This document shows, one piece after another, positions 33,201 to 41,058 of a stretch of 64,000 bases of DNA. This stretch comes from Pseudomonadota bacterium (GTDB taxonomy: Bacteria; Pseudomonadota; Gammaproteobacteria; Burkholderiales; Burkholderiaceae_C): the NCBI GenBank assembly GCA_963205115.1, contig CAUJHV010000045.1, forward strand, positions 1 through 64,000, written 5' to 3'. Position numbers and translations under genes: made by a program. Under the pieces are notes generated by a model. That model worked only from the letters and a program-made list of their open reading frames with translations. It was not told the origin of the DNA and ran no database searches. Numbering within the stretch: the first letter of the stretch is position 1; every line of letters starts with the position of its first letter.

Positions 33201-36200
33201 TCCAGAATACGGTGCGCGCGGCCAGTTCGCGCATCGCGCTGACGGGTGGCCAGGCCTTCACCGAAGACCTGGCGCGGCGTGTGGACCATGACAACGCCAG
33301 CCTGGCCAGCGCGGTGGCCTTCGACACCCGCGGCACGCTGATGTTCGTGGCGCTGGAAACCAGCCGCGAAGTGGCGGTGGTGGACGCGTTCTCCGGCGTG
33401 CAGTGGGTGCGTTTCGATGCCGGGCGCGCGCCGCAGGGCCTGGCGCTCTCGTCCGACGGTCGCACGCTGTACGTCAGCAACTTCATGGACCGCAGCGTCA
33501 CGGCGCACGACCTGCGTCCGCTGCTGGACCAGGGGCTGCTGAGCGTGCCGCTGCTGCGCACGTCCGCAGCCGTCGCCACCGAGCGGCTGTCCGCCCAGGT
33601 GCTGATCGGCAAGCAGTTCTTCTACGACGCGCGTGACACGCGCCTGGCACGCGACCGCTACATGAGCTGCGCGAGCTGCCACAACGACGGCGCGCATGAC
33701 GGCCGCGTCTGGGACCTCACACACGCCGGCGAAGGCCTGCGCAACACCATCGCGCTGCGCGGGCGTGCGGGTGCGCAGGGCAAGCTGCACTGGAGCGCCA
33801 ATTTCGACGAGGTGCAGGATTTCGAAGGCCAGATCCGCGCACTGGCCGGCGGCACCGGCCTGATGACCGACCCGCAGTTCGGCACCGGCACGCGCAGCCA
33901 GCCGCTGGGTGACCCGAAGGCCGGCGTGAGCGCCGACCTGGACGCGCTCGCGGCCTACGTGGCTTCGCTGAACAGCTTCGAGCTGTCGCCGCTGCGCAAT
34001 GCCGACGGCAGCCTCACGGCCACGGCCGCGACCGGCAAGACCATCTTCCAGGCGCAGTGCCTGGGCTGCCACGGCACGGGTGCGTTCACCGTCAGCAGCG
34101 CCACGAGCAGCCTGCAGAACATCGGCACGCTCAAGCCCTCCAGCGGGCAGCGCCTGGGCGGTGTCCTGACCGGCATCGATCCCCCCACGCTGCGTGATGT
34201 GTGGTCCACGGCGCCTTATCTGCACGACGGATCGGCCCCGACCCTGGGCGCGGCCATCACGGCGCACAACAACCTCAGCCTGAACGCGGACCAGGTCAAC
34301 CAGCTCACGGCCTACGTGGCGCAGATCGGCGGCGAAGAGGTCGATGCCGCACCGGTGAGCACGACCACCTACGAAGCCGAGAGGGGTACCTTCGGCGGCG
34401 GTGCTGCCGTCCAGAACGCCGCGGCGGCGTCGGGCGGTCAGGTGATCGGCGCGATCAACCTGGTCGGCGCCTACAGCCAGATCACGGTGAATGCGCCCGT
34501 TGCGGGCAACGCCTCGATGGTCGTGCGTTTCGCCAACGGCTATACCAGCAACCGCAGCCTGAGCCTGTACGTCAACGGCGTGTACCAGCAGCAGCTGGTC
34601 TTCGTGCCGACGGGCGGGTGGAACATCTTCGCCAACCAGCCAGCGGTGACTTTTGCGCTGAATGCCGGCGCCAACACCATCCGGCTGCAGCGTGACCTGG
34701 CCGACGTGGCGGCGGCGGACATCGACTCCTACGCCATCACGACCAGCACCGGCGGCACGGCCAACCGGCCACCGGTGGTCACGACGCCGGCGGCGCAGAG
34801 TTCGACGGTCGGTACGGTGCTGAGCCTGCAGGTCGCGGCCAGCGACCCCGACGGTGACGCGCTGACCTACAGCGCCACGGGCTTGCCGCCCGGACTGGCC
34901 ATCGCCCCGACCACCGGCCTGATCACGGGCACGCCGACCACGGCGGGCAGCTACAGCGTCGTGGTCACGGTGGCCGACGGCAAGGGCGGCAGCATCGGCG
35001 CGCCTGCCTTTGCGTGGACGGTGGTGGCGGCCGGCGGAGGCACGACCACGCGCTACGAAGCCGAGGCGGGCACCATCGGCGGCGGCTCGGCCATCCAGAA
35101 CGCGGCGGCCGCGTCGGGCGGGCAGGTGATCGGCGCGATCAACCTTGTCGGTGCCTACAGCCAGGTGGTCGTCAACGCCGCAGCGGCAGGCAATGCGACG
35201 CTGGTGATCCGTTATGCCAACGGCTACACCAGCAACCGCAGCCTGGGGCTGTACGTCAACGGCGTGTGGCGGCAGCAGGTGGTGTTCGTACCCACCGGCG
35301 GCTGGAACAACTTCGCCGACCAGCCCGCCATCACGGTGGCCCTGGCGGCGGGCAGCAACACGCTGCGGCTGCAGCGCGACCTGGCCGATGTGGCCTCGGC
35401 AGACATCGACTACTACGCCGTGACGACGCAAGCGGCCGCTGCGAACCGGCTGCCCACGGTGACGACGCCGGTGGCGCAGAGCTCGACCGTCGGCACGGCG
35501 CTGAGCCTGCCGGTGGCGGCCAGTGACCCGGATGGCGACGCACTGACTTTCAGCGCCACGGGCCTGCCCCCGGGCCTGGGCATCGGCACGGTCACGGGGC
35601 TGATCGTGGGCACGCCGACGACCGCGGGCACCTACGGCGTGATCGTGACCGTGAATGACGGCAAGGGCGGCGTGGCGAGTTCGCCGGCATTTGCCTGGAC
35701 GGTCAGCGCAGCGCCGCTCACCAACCGGCCGCCCGTTGTCACGACGCCGGCCGCGCAGGCCTCGACTGTCGGTACCGCGCTGAGCCTGGCGGTCACGGCC
35801 AGCGATCCCGATGGCGACGCACTGAGCTTCAGCGCGAGCGGCCTGCCGCCGGGCCTGGGCATCGGCGCGACGAACGGCGCGATCTCGGGCACACCCACGA
35901 CCTCGGGCAGCTACAGCGTGGTCGTGAGCGTCAGCGACGGCAGGGGCGGCGTGGCGAGCACAGCGGCCTTTGCCTGGACCGTGCAGGCGCTGTCCGGTGT
36001 GACCGTGGCGCGTGAGGCCGAGACCGGCACCTTCGGCAACGGCGCGCGTGTCCAAACCGCGAGCAGCGCATCGGGCGGGCGGCTGATCGGTACGCTCAAC
36101 CGCTCGGGTGCCTTCACGCAGGTCACCGTCCCGGCCACCACGGCCGGCCCGGCGGTGCTGGTGGTGCGCTATTCCAGCGGCTACGCCACCGCGCGCACGC

Positions 36201-36391
36201 TCAGCCTGTATGTCAACGGTGTGCGCCAGACGCAGCTCAGCTTCTCGCCCACTGGCGGCTGGAACACCTTTGCCAACCGCGCCGCCGTGACCGTGTCGCT
36301 GGCCGCCGGCAACAACACGATCCGGCTGCAGCGGGACAGCGCGGATTCCGGTGGCGCCGACATCGATCTGTTCACGCTGAACTTGCCTTAG
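30263..36391 (+). CDS. Secreted radical-copper oxidase / diheme cytochrome c / CBM fusion
   Basis: 2042 aa from the ATG at 30263 (start uncertain; no ribosome site seen). A long leader ends in LVALLAACGGGG, a lipobox with C52. Residues 90-545 are a galactose/glyoxal-oxidase Kelch propeller with its cap: C157 (FCGSQ) and Y217 (RWYSS) for the Cys-Tyr cofactor, Y406-H407 (RLYHSNAI) and H494 (THNFN) for copper. Then an Ig-like He_PIG repeat, a PKD domain (WNFGDG) and a YVTN-type propeller (about 750-1110). Two heme motifs follow, C1136-ASC-H1140 and C1266-LGC-H1270, in a MauG/peroxidase-like cytochrome region. The last 680 residues alternate three CBM6/35-like modules with three He_PIG repeats. 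It should sit on the outer surface and oxidise sugars or aldehydes. Motifs are seen; electron flow is inferred. Confidence 0.88.
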   Translation: MAQKNRDAWDATTGRGRAGQPLEEAGRRAIPLRRTARRLGVVAALVALLAACGGGGPDSPDRTDAASNANRMRALATFPNVPIPADAYQRGMWGPLYDWPLVAVHTVLLPDGRVLTYGSRNDGTQTANFEFDIWDNANTPDTGHTQYANNSGTDIFCGSQLVLPPTSTTSAPRVFLAGGDNWTGTTTTNTGNNNSNVIDPQAGTISRGGNMSRARWYSSSITLTNGETLVMGGMGGTDRPEVRGTNGSFRSLTSADTSSKDYFYPRNFVMPDGRIFGFDSNGAMYFVGTDGTGSLADAGNFAGQYASADATAAMFRPGRILQMGGNSNGALVIDVTGGQPVVTPTQSMSVPRRLATATLLPDGHVLATGGSTHWNDPGTAHYTLEFWDPQTGQWTTGPASARPRLYHSNAILLPDASVLVTGGGSLNPNDPALNQLNAQVYYPKYLFTASGQRATRPVISSAPQWLDIGTTFTVQTAGQAPSRVVLIKTGSSTHNFNMEQRFIDLAFTANGGTLSVQAPTRAGEAPPGFYMLFVLDAAGVPSEARMLRIGVAANPNPAVVPVLTAPGNRTATVGTALNLQLQASDPNGDVLGYSTAGLPPGLTINGATGLISGTPTRAGSFNVVVAVSDGVNSATSAFTWTVEAVNGLTLTQEPVPTSSMVGGNVSFSASASGNGLQYQWNFGDGRADTAWSTASNITTSYAAAGTYIVTMRVRDSAGALISRSFLQTVYLPATANAPTASTPILVEPVAGGTPRVWVANPDNDSVTALDASTGARIAEVPVGQSPRTLARAASGALWVVNKGGASISVVDPGTRTVTRTIALPRASRPHGIAMSPVAAQAFVALEATGQLLRYDTASFALTGTVTLGAHVRHVSVSADGGTVWVSRFITPPLPGEATAVVSTPDTAGGELLQINASTLALVRTVILKHSDRLDGENQGRGIPNYLGAAVISPDGSQAYVPGKLDNIKRGQLRDGLPLNFQNTVRAASSRIALTGGQAFTEDLARRVDHDNASLASAVAFDTRGTLMFVALETSREVAVVDAFSGVQWVRFDAGRAPQGLALSSDGRTLYVSNFMDRSVTAHDLRPLLDQGLLSVPLLRTSAAVATERLSAQVLIGKQFFYDARDTRLARDRYMSCASCHNDGAHDGRVWDLTHAGEGLRNTIALRGRAGAQGKLHWSANFDEVQDFEGQIRALAGGTGLMTDPQFGTGTRSQPLGDPKAGVSADLDALAAYVASLNSFELSPLRNADGSLTATAATGKTIFQAQCLGCHGTGAFTVSSATSSLQNIGTLKPSSGQRLGGVLTGIDPPTLRDVWSTAPYLHDGSAPTLGAAITAHNNLSLNADQVNQLTAYVAQIGGEEVDAAPVSTTTYEAERGTFGGGAAVQNAAAASGGQVIGAINLVGAYSQITVNAPVAGNASMVVRFANGYTSNRSLSLYVNGVYQQQLVFVPTGGWNIFANQPAVTFALNAGANTIRLQRDLADVAAADIDSYAITTSTGGTANRPPVVTTPAAQSSTVGTVLSLQVAASDPDGDALTYSATGLPPGLAIAPTTGLITGTPTTAGSYSVVVTVADGKGGSIGAPAFAWTVVAAGGGTTTRYEAEAGTIGGGSAIQNAAAASGGQVIGAINLVGAYSQVVVNAAAAGNATLVIRYANGYTSNRSLGLYVNGVWRQQVVFVPTGGWNNFADQPAITVALAAGSNTLRLQRDLADVASADIDYYAVTTQAAAANRLPTVTTPVAQSSTVGTALSLPVAASDPDGDALTFSATGLPPGLGIGTVTGLIVGTPTTAGTYGVIVTVNDGKGGVASSPAFAWTVSAAPLTNRPPVVTTPAAQASTVGTALSLAVTASDPDGDALSFSASGLPPGLGIGATNGAISGTPTTSGSYSVVVSVSDGRGGVASTAAFAWTVQALSGVTVAREAETGTFGNGARVQTASSASGGRLIGTLNRSGAFTQVTVPATTAGPAVLVVRYSSGYATARTLSLYVNGVRQTQLSFSPTGGWNTFANRAAVTVSLAAGNNTIRLQRDSADSGGADIDLFTLNLP
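34369..36388 (+). repeat. Internal CBM6/35-like and Ig-like module repeats
   Basis: Within the giant oxidase gene, a roughly 380-base unit encoding YEAE.GT.GGG to the LQRDLADV end occurs three times (about 34369-34740, 35053-35430, 36010-36388). The first two are nearly identical and the third has diverged. They are interleaved with He_PIG units of about 270 bases (near 34760, 35440 and 35730). The DNA similarity suggests recent duplication. Confidence 0.75.
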
Positions 36392-36446
36392 GCGCGTACG
36401 CGCCAAGTGCGGCAGACAGGCGCGTACGCGCCAAGTGCGGCAGACA
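36391..36446 (+). repeat. Perfect 28-bp tandem repeat with a palindrome
   Basis: Two identical 28-base copies, 36391-36418 and 36419-36446, start at the last base of the oxidase stop codon. Each contains the 14-base perfect palindrome GGCGCGTACGCGCC followed by AAGTGCGGCAGACA. The start of a third copy (GGCGCG) follows and then breaks. It could be a protein-binding site, a transcription end signal or slippage product. Confidence 0.8.
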
Positions 36447-36624
36447 GGCGCGGCCGGTCGATGCGTCCCGGCGCGCCTGGCCTGCGACCACGGGTGGCGG
36501 CCCTGGCTGTTGCGTGACTGGCGCAGCCCCTGTGGGTGTGCGCGCGCGCACGCGGGGCGGCGCACAATAACCCCATGGCGTCTGCAGTTGTCGCTGGCGC
36601 CGTTCACCGCGATGGGACCCTGCC

Positions 36625-37920
36625 ATGACACGCCGTTCCAGCTTTCACGCCCTCGTTCCGGTTCTCTGTACCGCCAGCGTCGTCGGTTTCTCGCCCGCCT
36701 GGGCGCAGACTGCCGCCAACCAGAAGGTCACCGGTCCTCAGGCGCGCTACTGGATAGGGGCCGAAACCGGCACCGGCTTCACGGCCGCGATGCAGCAGGG
36801 CGGCGGCGGCCTGGGCGCCATGATGGGCGCGCTGATGGGCGGCGGCGGGCCGACCAAGCGCCTGCGCCTGGAACTGGGCGGCATGCGCGACGGCAACCCC
36901 TCGGAAGCCGTGCACACGGTGCCGGCCGGGCTGGGTGTCGGCGCCTCGTTGACGCTGCTGGGCCCCGAGCGCACGACCGGCACGACCGAGCGCCCCGAGC
37001 GCGACGTCCCTGAAGCCCCCGCCGACAAACCCAAGGGGCGTTTGCTCTTCTTCTGGGGTTGTGGCGAGACGGCGGGCGCGGGCCAGCCCGTGGTCCTGGA
37101 TTTCGCGAAGATGGCTGACGGCGTGCTGCCGCCGAACATGCGCTCCATCGCCATCAACACCGGCCGCAACGGCCCGTGGCCCGGGCGCGACCGCGGTTAT
37201 GCCGATTGGCCGAACCGCAAGCACAGCGCCAACGTGCCGGCCCAGGCCTCGCTGCAGGGCGACCACCAGGTGCAGGGCAACTTCGTGCCCGACATCCGCT
37301 TTGCCGTGGGCCAGTCCCATGACTACATGGATGCGTTGACGCTCAACCGCGGCGCCGTGCCCAGCGGTGCGCAACGGCTGAAGTGGAACCGGCCGTCCAC
37401 GGCGCTGGGATATTTCGCCACCGGCATGGGCTTCAAGGAAGGCCCGGGCGGCGGCAACGACATGGTCATGTGGAACAGCAGCAGCGCACGGCTGCTGGGC
37501 GGCGATCAGCTGATCGGCTTCCTGCCGCCGGCCGAGACCGAACGCCTGATCAAGGCCAACGTCGTGCTGAATGCCGAGACCACCGAATGCCTGGTGCCCA
37601 AGGAGGTGCTGGCGGCCGCGGGCGGCGACCTGATGATGGTCAACCTCAACGCCTTCGGCCCCGAGCTCAACGTCGTGCATCCGCCGCGGCCGCAGGACCC
37701 CAAGGTCACCTGGGACCAGCAGTACCAGGTGAAGCTGCGGCTGCGCTCCTATACGGGCTCGATGGGCGGCATGGACGCGATGGGCGGCTCCGGCCGCGGG
37801 GCCGAGTCGCAGACCGCCGGCGACAAGCCCAAGGACGACAAGGCCGCCACGCCGACGAATCCGGCCGACGCCGCCACCGGCGCAATCAAAGGCCTGCTCA
37901 AGGGCATCCTGAACCGCTGA
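36625..37920 (+). CDS. Conserved exported protein of unknown function
   Basis: 431 aa. A signal peptide (residues 1-27, ending SPAWAQ) leads into a Gly-rich stretch (MQQGGGGLGAMMGALMGGGG) and a large domain with LLFFWGCGE, GPWPGRDRGYADWPN and FVPDIRFAVGQSHDYMD. I do not recognise the domain. WGCGE and the two distant cysteines (FFWGC and ATTECLVPKE-like text) could form a disulfide in the periplasm. The C-terminal 45 residues are Lys/Ala/Pro-rich with GMDAMGG repeats and AIKGLLKGILNR at the very end. No neighbour suggests a role; it stands alone on the plus strand. Confidence 0.75.
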   Translation: MTRRSSFHALVPVLCTASVVGFSPAWAQTAANQKVTGPQARYWIGAETGTGFTAAMQQGGGGLGAMMGALMGGGGPTKRLRLELGGMRDGNPSEAVHTVPAGLGVGASLTLLGPERTTGTTERPERDVPEAPADKPKGRLLFFWGCGETAGAGQPVVLDFAKMADGVLPPNMRSIAINTGRNGPWPGRDRGYADWPNRKHSANVPAQASLQGDHQVQGNFVPDIRFAVGQSHDYMDALTLNRGAVPSGAQRLKWNRPSTALGYFATGMGFKEGPGGGNDMVMWNSSSARLLGGDQLIGFLPPAETERLIKANVVLNAETTECLVPKEVLAAAGGDLMMVNLNAFGPELNVVHPPRPQDPKVTWDQQYQVKLRLRSYTGSMGGMDAMGGSGRGAESQTAGDKPKDDKAATPTNPADAATGAIKGLLKGILNR

Positions 37921-37941
37921 AGCCAGCGGCCCGGCAGGCCG

Positions 37942-38844
37942 TCAGCCGCCGGACGCCTGCGCTCGTGGCCGCACCAGCGCCAGGCTCAATCCGCCCACGC
38001 AGCAGACCACCGCGCCCCATTGCAGCAGGCCCAACGGCTCGCCATGCACGATGGCGCCGGAGATCACGGCCACCACGGGCACGAGGATGGACGACAAGCC
38101 CGCCACGTTGGCCGGCAGCATGCCCACGATCGCAAACCAGGCGGCATTGCCCAGGCTCATGGGCATCAGCGCGATGTAGCCGATGACCAGCACGCTGGTC
38201 CACGAGGGCCAGAACCACGGCCCCTGGCCCAGCAGCAGGGCGCCGATGACCGTGGGCACGGCCGCCAGCAGCACCTGCCAGCCGGTCAGCACGAGGGCCG
38301 GCACGGGAATCGGCCGGCGCTTGAGGATCAGCGTGCCGATGGCCCAGCCCAGCCCGCTGAGCAGGCCCAGCGCAAAACCCAGCGGCGCCTGTGCATAGGC
38401 CTTGGCGCCGCCCGCCGCCAGCAGGCCCACGGCCAGCGCGCCCAGCGCGATGGCCCAGCGCATGCGCGGTGACAGCGGTTCGCCCAGCACGGCCCAGCTG
38501 ATCAGCGCCATCCACAAGGGCATCGTGAAGCCGAGGATCGCGGCCTGGCCGGAAGGAATGAGGATGGCTGCATAGGTGACCGCGATGTTCCAGACCACCA
38601 GGTAGGAGAAGGTCGCGGCCAGCAGCGTGCCCCAGTGCGCGCGCGGAATCGCCAGCGACAGCCCGCGGGCGCGCGCCACCCCCAGCAACGTGGTGCCGGC
38701 CAGCGTCAGCGCGACGGCGCGGAAGGTCCACACCGAGACCTCGCGCGTGGCCAGCGGGAACAGCGGCCAGTTCGTGCCCCACACCAGCGTGAGGATCGCC
38801 AGCAGCACCAGGGCGCGGGCGGGGACGTGGGCGTGGGTGGGCAA
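37942..38844 (-). CDS. EamA/DMT-family membrane transporter
   Basis: 300 aa from a TTG at 38844; a TTG at 38889 would add 15 residues but leave only two bases to the divergent gene. About ten hydrophobic segments in two EamA halves: ILTLVWGTNWPLFPLA opens the first and LILKRRPIPVPALVLTGWQ the second. Drug/metabolite exporters of this family carry amino acids or other small compounds; the substrate is unknown. It is divergent from the plus-strand anion-permease-like gene, with which it must share the control region. Confidence 0.82.
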   Translation of the reverse strand: MPTHAHVPARALVLLAILTLVWGTNWPLFPLATREVSVWTFRAVALTLAGTTLLGVARARGLSLAIPRAHWGTLLAATFSYLVVWNIAVTYAAILIPSGQAAILGFTMPLWMALISWAVLGEPLSPRMRWAIALGALAVGLLAAGGAKAYAQAPLGFALGLLSGLGWAIGTLILKRRPIPVPALVLTGWQVLLAAVPTVIGALLLGQGPWFWPSWTSVLVIGYIALMPMSLGNAAWFAIVGMLPANVAGLSSILVPVVAVISGAIVHGEPLGLLQWGAVVCCVGGLSLALVRPRAQASGG

Positions 38845-38891
38845 GGCAGGGCAATCGCAGGGCGGAAGCGGCCAGTATCGCCGCCGCAATA

Positions 38892-40214
38892 ATGCCGCCC
38901 GTGCCCGACATCCCCGATCCCGTCCAAGCCCTGGTGGCGATCGTCTTCGCGCTCGTCTACCTGGGCATGATCCTGGGCGGCTTGCCGCGCCTGCACCTGG
39001 ACCGCACGGGTGTGGCGCTGCTAGGCGCCATCGCGCTGATCGGCGGGGGCGCGCTGACGGTGGAAGAGGCGGCGCAGTCGGTGCACCTGCCGACGATCCT
39101 GCTGCTGTTTTCGTTCATGGTGATCTCGGCGCAGATGCGCCTGGGCGGCTTCTACGACGAGCTCACGCGGCGCGTGGCCGCGATGCGTCTGCCGCCTGCC
39201 GCGCTGCTGGGCCTGATCGTCGCGCTGGCGGCGGCGCTGTCCGCGGTTTTCACCAACGACATCGTGTGCCTGGCCATGGCGCCGCTGCTGGCCGCCGTGT
39301 GCCTGCAGCGCGGCATGGATCCCGTGCCCTTCCTGCTGGCGCTGGCCTGCGCCAGCAACATCGGCTCGGCCGCCACCTTGATCGGCAACCCGCAGAACAT
39401 CCTCATCGGCGAGGTGCTGCGGCTGGACTTCGCGGGCTATCTGCACCACGCCATCGTCCCGGTGCTGCTGGGCTGCGTGGCGCTGTGGGCCTGGCTGGCC
39501 TGGGATCTGCGCCGGCGCGGCAGCACGGCTGCGGCCCCCGCGAGCGTGACGCCGTTGTCGGCTGCCACCGCGAGCCCCGCGTCACCCGCCGCAGCCCCCG
39601 TGACTGTGGCCGAGCCCGCGCCGCCCTTCGACCGCTGGCAGACCGCCAAGGGCCTGATCGTCGTGGGCTTGCTGCTGGTGGTCTTCCTGGCCACACCCTG
39701 GCCGCGTGACGTGGCCGCGCTGGTGGGCGCGGGTGTGCTGCTGCTGAGCCAGCGCTTTCACTCCTCGCGCGTGATGGGCCTGGTGGACTGGGAACTGCTG
39801 ATCTTGTTCATGGGTCTCTTCGTGGTGAACCATGCGCTGCAGAAGACGGGCATGAGCGCCCAGGCCGTGTCCGCGCTGCAGGCCCAGGGGCTGGATCTGC
39901 AGCGCCCGGGTGTGCTGTTCGGTGCGATCCTGGCGCTGAGCAACCTGGTGAGCAACGTGCCGGCCGTGATGCTGCTGCTGCCGGTGGCGCAACACAGCGC
40001 GGCGCCCGCGCAGGCCGGTGCCACGTTGGCCCTGGTCAGCACGCTGGCGGGCAACCTGCTGATCGTGGGCTCGATCGCCAACATCATCGTCGTCGACGCG
40101 GCCCGCCGCGCCGGCATCGTCATCGACTGGCGCCGCCATGCACGCACCGGCGTGCCGGTGACACTGTTGACCCTGTTCATTGCCGCGGTCTGGCTGGCCG
40201 CGGCGGCGCGCTGA
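38892..40214 (+). CDS. SLC13/ArsB-type anion permease
   Basis: 440 aa with about eleven hydrophobic segments. ACASNIGSAATLIGNPQNILIG in the first half and SNLVSNVPAVMLLLP in the second match the paired N-P-T/G-N-P signature of the ion transporter superfamily (ArsB, YbiR, SLC13). It probably carries an anion with H+ or Na+; arsenite is not implied, as no ars genes are near. A Pro/Ala-rich loop (about 212-240) splits the halves. A GTG at 38901 is an alternative start. It ends 30 bases before def; no clear operon link. Confidence 0.83.
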   Translation: MPPVPDIPDPVQALVAIVFALVYLGMILGGLPRLHLDRTGVALLGAIALIGGGALTVEEAAQSVHLPTILLLFSFMVISAQMRLGGFYDELTRRVAAMRLPPAALLGLIVALAAALSAVFTNDIVCLAMAPLLAAVCLQRGMDPVPFLLALACASNIGSAATLIGNPQNILIGEVLRLDFAGYLHHAIVPVLLGCVALWAWLAWDLRRRGSTAAAPASVTPLSAATASPASPAAAPVTVAEPAPPFDRWQTAKGLIVVGLLLVVFLATPWPRDVAALVGAGVLLLSQRFHSSRVMGLVDWELLILFMGLFVVNHALQKTGMSAQAVSALQAQGLDLQRPGVLFGAILALSNLVSNVPAVMLLLPVAQHSAAPAQAGATLALVSTLAGNLLIVGSIANIIVVDAARRAGIVIDWRRHARTGVPVTLLTLFIAAVWLAAAAR

Positions 40215-40244
40215 ACGCGCCGTACCTTTCCGCGAGGAGCACCC

Positions 40245-40778
40245 ATGGCCGTACGAGAGATCCTGAAGATGGGCGATGCGCGCCTGCTGCGCGTGGCACA
40301 GCCGGTGACGGCCTTCGACACACCCGAACTGCACGCCCTGGTGGCCGACATGTTCGAGACCATGGAGGCGGCCGACGGCGCCGGGCTGGCCGCGCCGCAG
40401 ATCGGCGTGGACCTGCAGCTGGTGATCTTCGGCTTCACGCACAACGTGCGCTACCCCGACGCGCCGGCCGTGCCGATGACGGTGCTGATCAACCCGGTCA
40501 TCGAGCCGCTGGGCGAGGCCCTGGAAACCGGCTGGGAGGGCTGCCTGTCGGTGCCCGGGCTGCGCGGCCAGGTGCCGCGCTACAGCCGCATCCGCTACCG
40601 CGGCCTGGACCCCAAGGGCCAGGCGATCGAGCGCGAAGCCGACGGCTTCCACGCCCGCGTGGTGCAGCACGAGTGCGACCACCTGATCGGCCGCCTGTAC
40701 CCCACGCGCATGACCGATCTGACGCAGCTGGGCTTCACCGAGGTGCTGTTTCCCGATCAGCCGCCGGGCGACGACTGA
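40245..40778 (+). CDS. def: Peptide deformylase
   Basis: 177 aa, preceded by GAGGAG six bases from the ATG. All three motifs are present: [10 protein letters not shown] (45-54), EGCLSVPG with metal ligand C100, and the H142-ECD-H146 zinc/iron site with the catalytic E143. It removes the formyl group from new proteins. The fmt gene usually follows def but is absent here, so this may be a second deformylase; it also has a diverged region between 60 and 80 ([18 protein letters not shown]). Cytoplasmic. Confidence 0.95.
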   Translation: MAVREILKMGDARLLRVAQPVTAFDTPELHALVADMFETMEAADGAGLAAPQIGVDLQLVIFGFTHNVRYPDAPAVPMTVLINPVIEPLGEALETGWEGCLSVPGLRGQVPRYSRIRYRGLDPKGQAIEREADGFHARVVQHECDHLIGRLYPTRMTDLTQLGFTEVLFPDQPPGDD

Positions 40779-41058
40779 CCGGCGGCGGGCGGACGCAGGA
40801 CGCTTGCGGGCCGCGTCCCGCGTCCCGCGTCGTTTCCGCCGCTTCAGGGCGGGTTCCATGCCACTTTCCGGCTCCTTCCGGGCTTCTGCTCGGCTGCCTT
40901 CCGGCTGCTTCGCGGCTTTTCCCGTCCCCGCGTCTGCGCGTCGCACGGTTCTTTACACGGCCGCGGTGTCAGCGGTGCCCGCTGCCGGGCCGTTGTTCGC
41001 GCAGGGACCGCCCGAGCAGGTCAAGACGGCCGGCCGGCGCCCGCAGCCGAGAACCACC

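Noticed and set aside
34369-36388. Repeated blocks considered as a CRISPR-like array
   Set aside because: They are long in-frame protein modules, not short direct repeats with unique spacers.
32765-36631. A 1288-aa minus-strand frame opposite the oxidase gene
   Set aside because: Arg/Gly/His-rich text without protein pattern; mirrors the repeats of the real gene.
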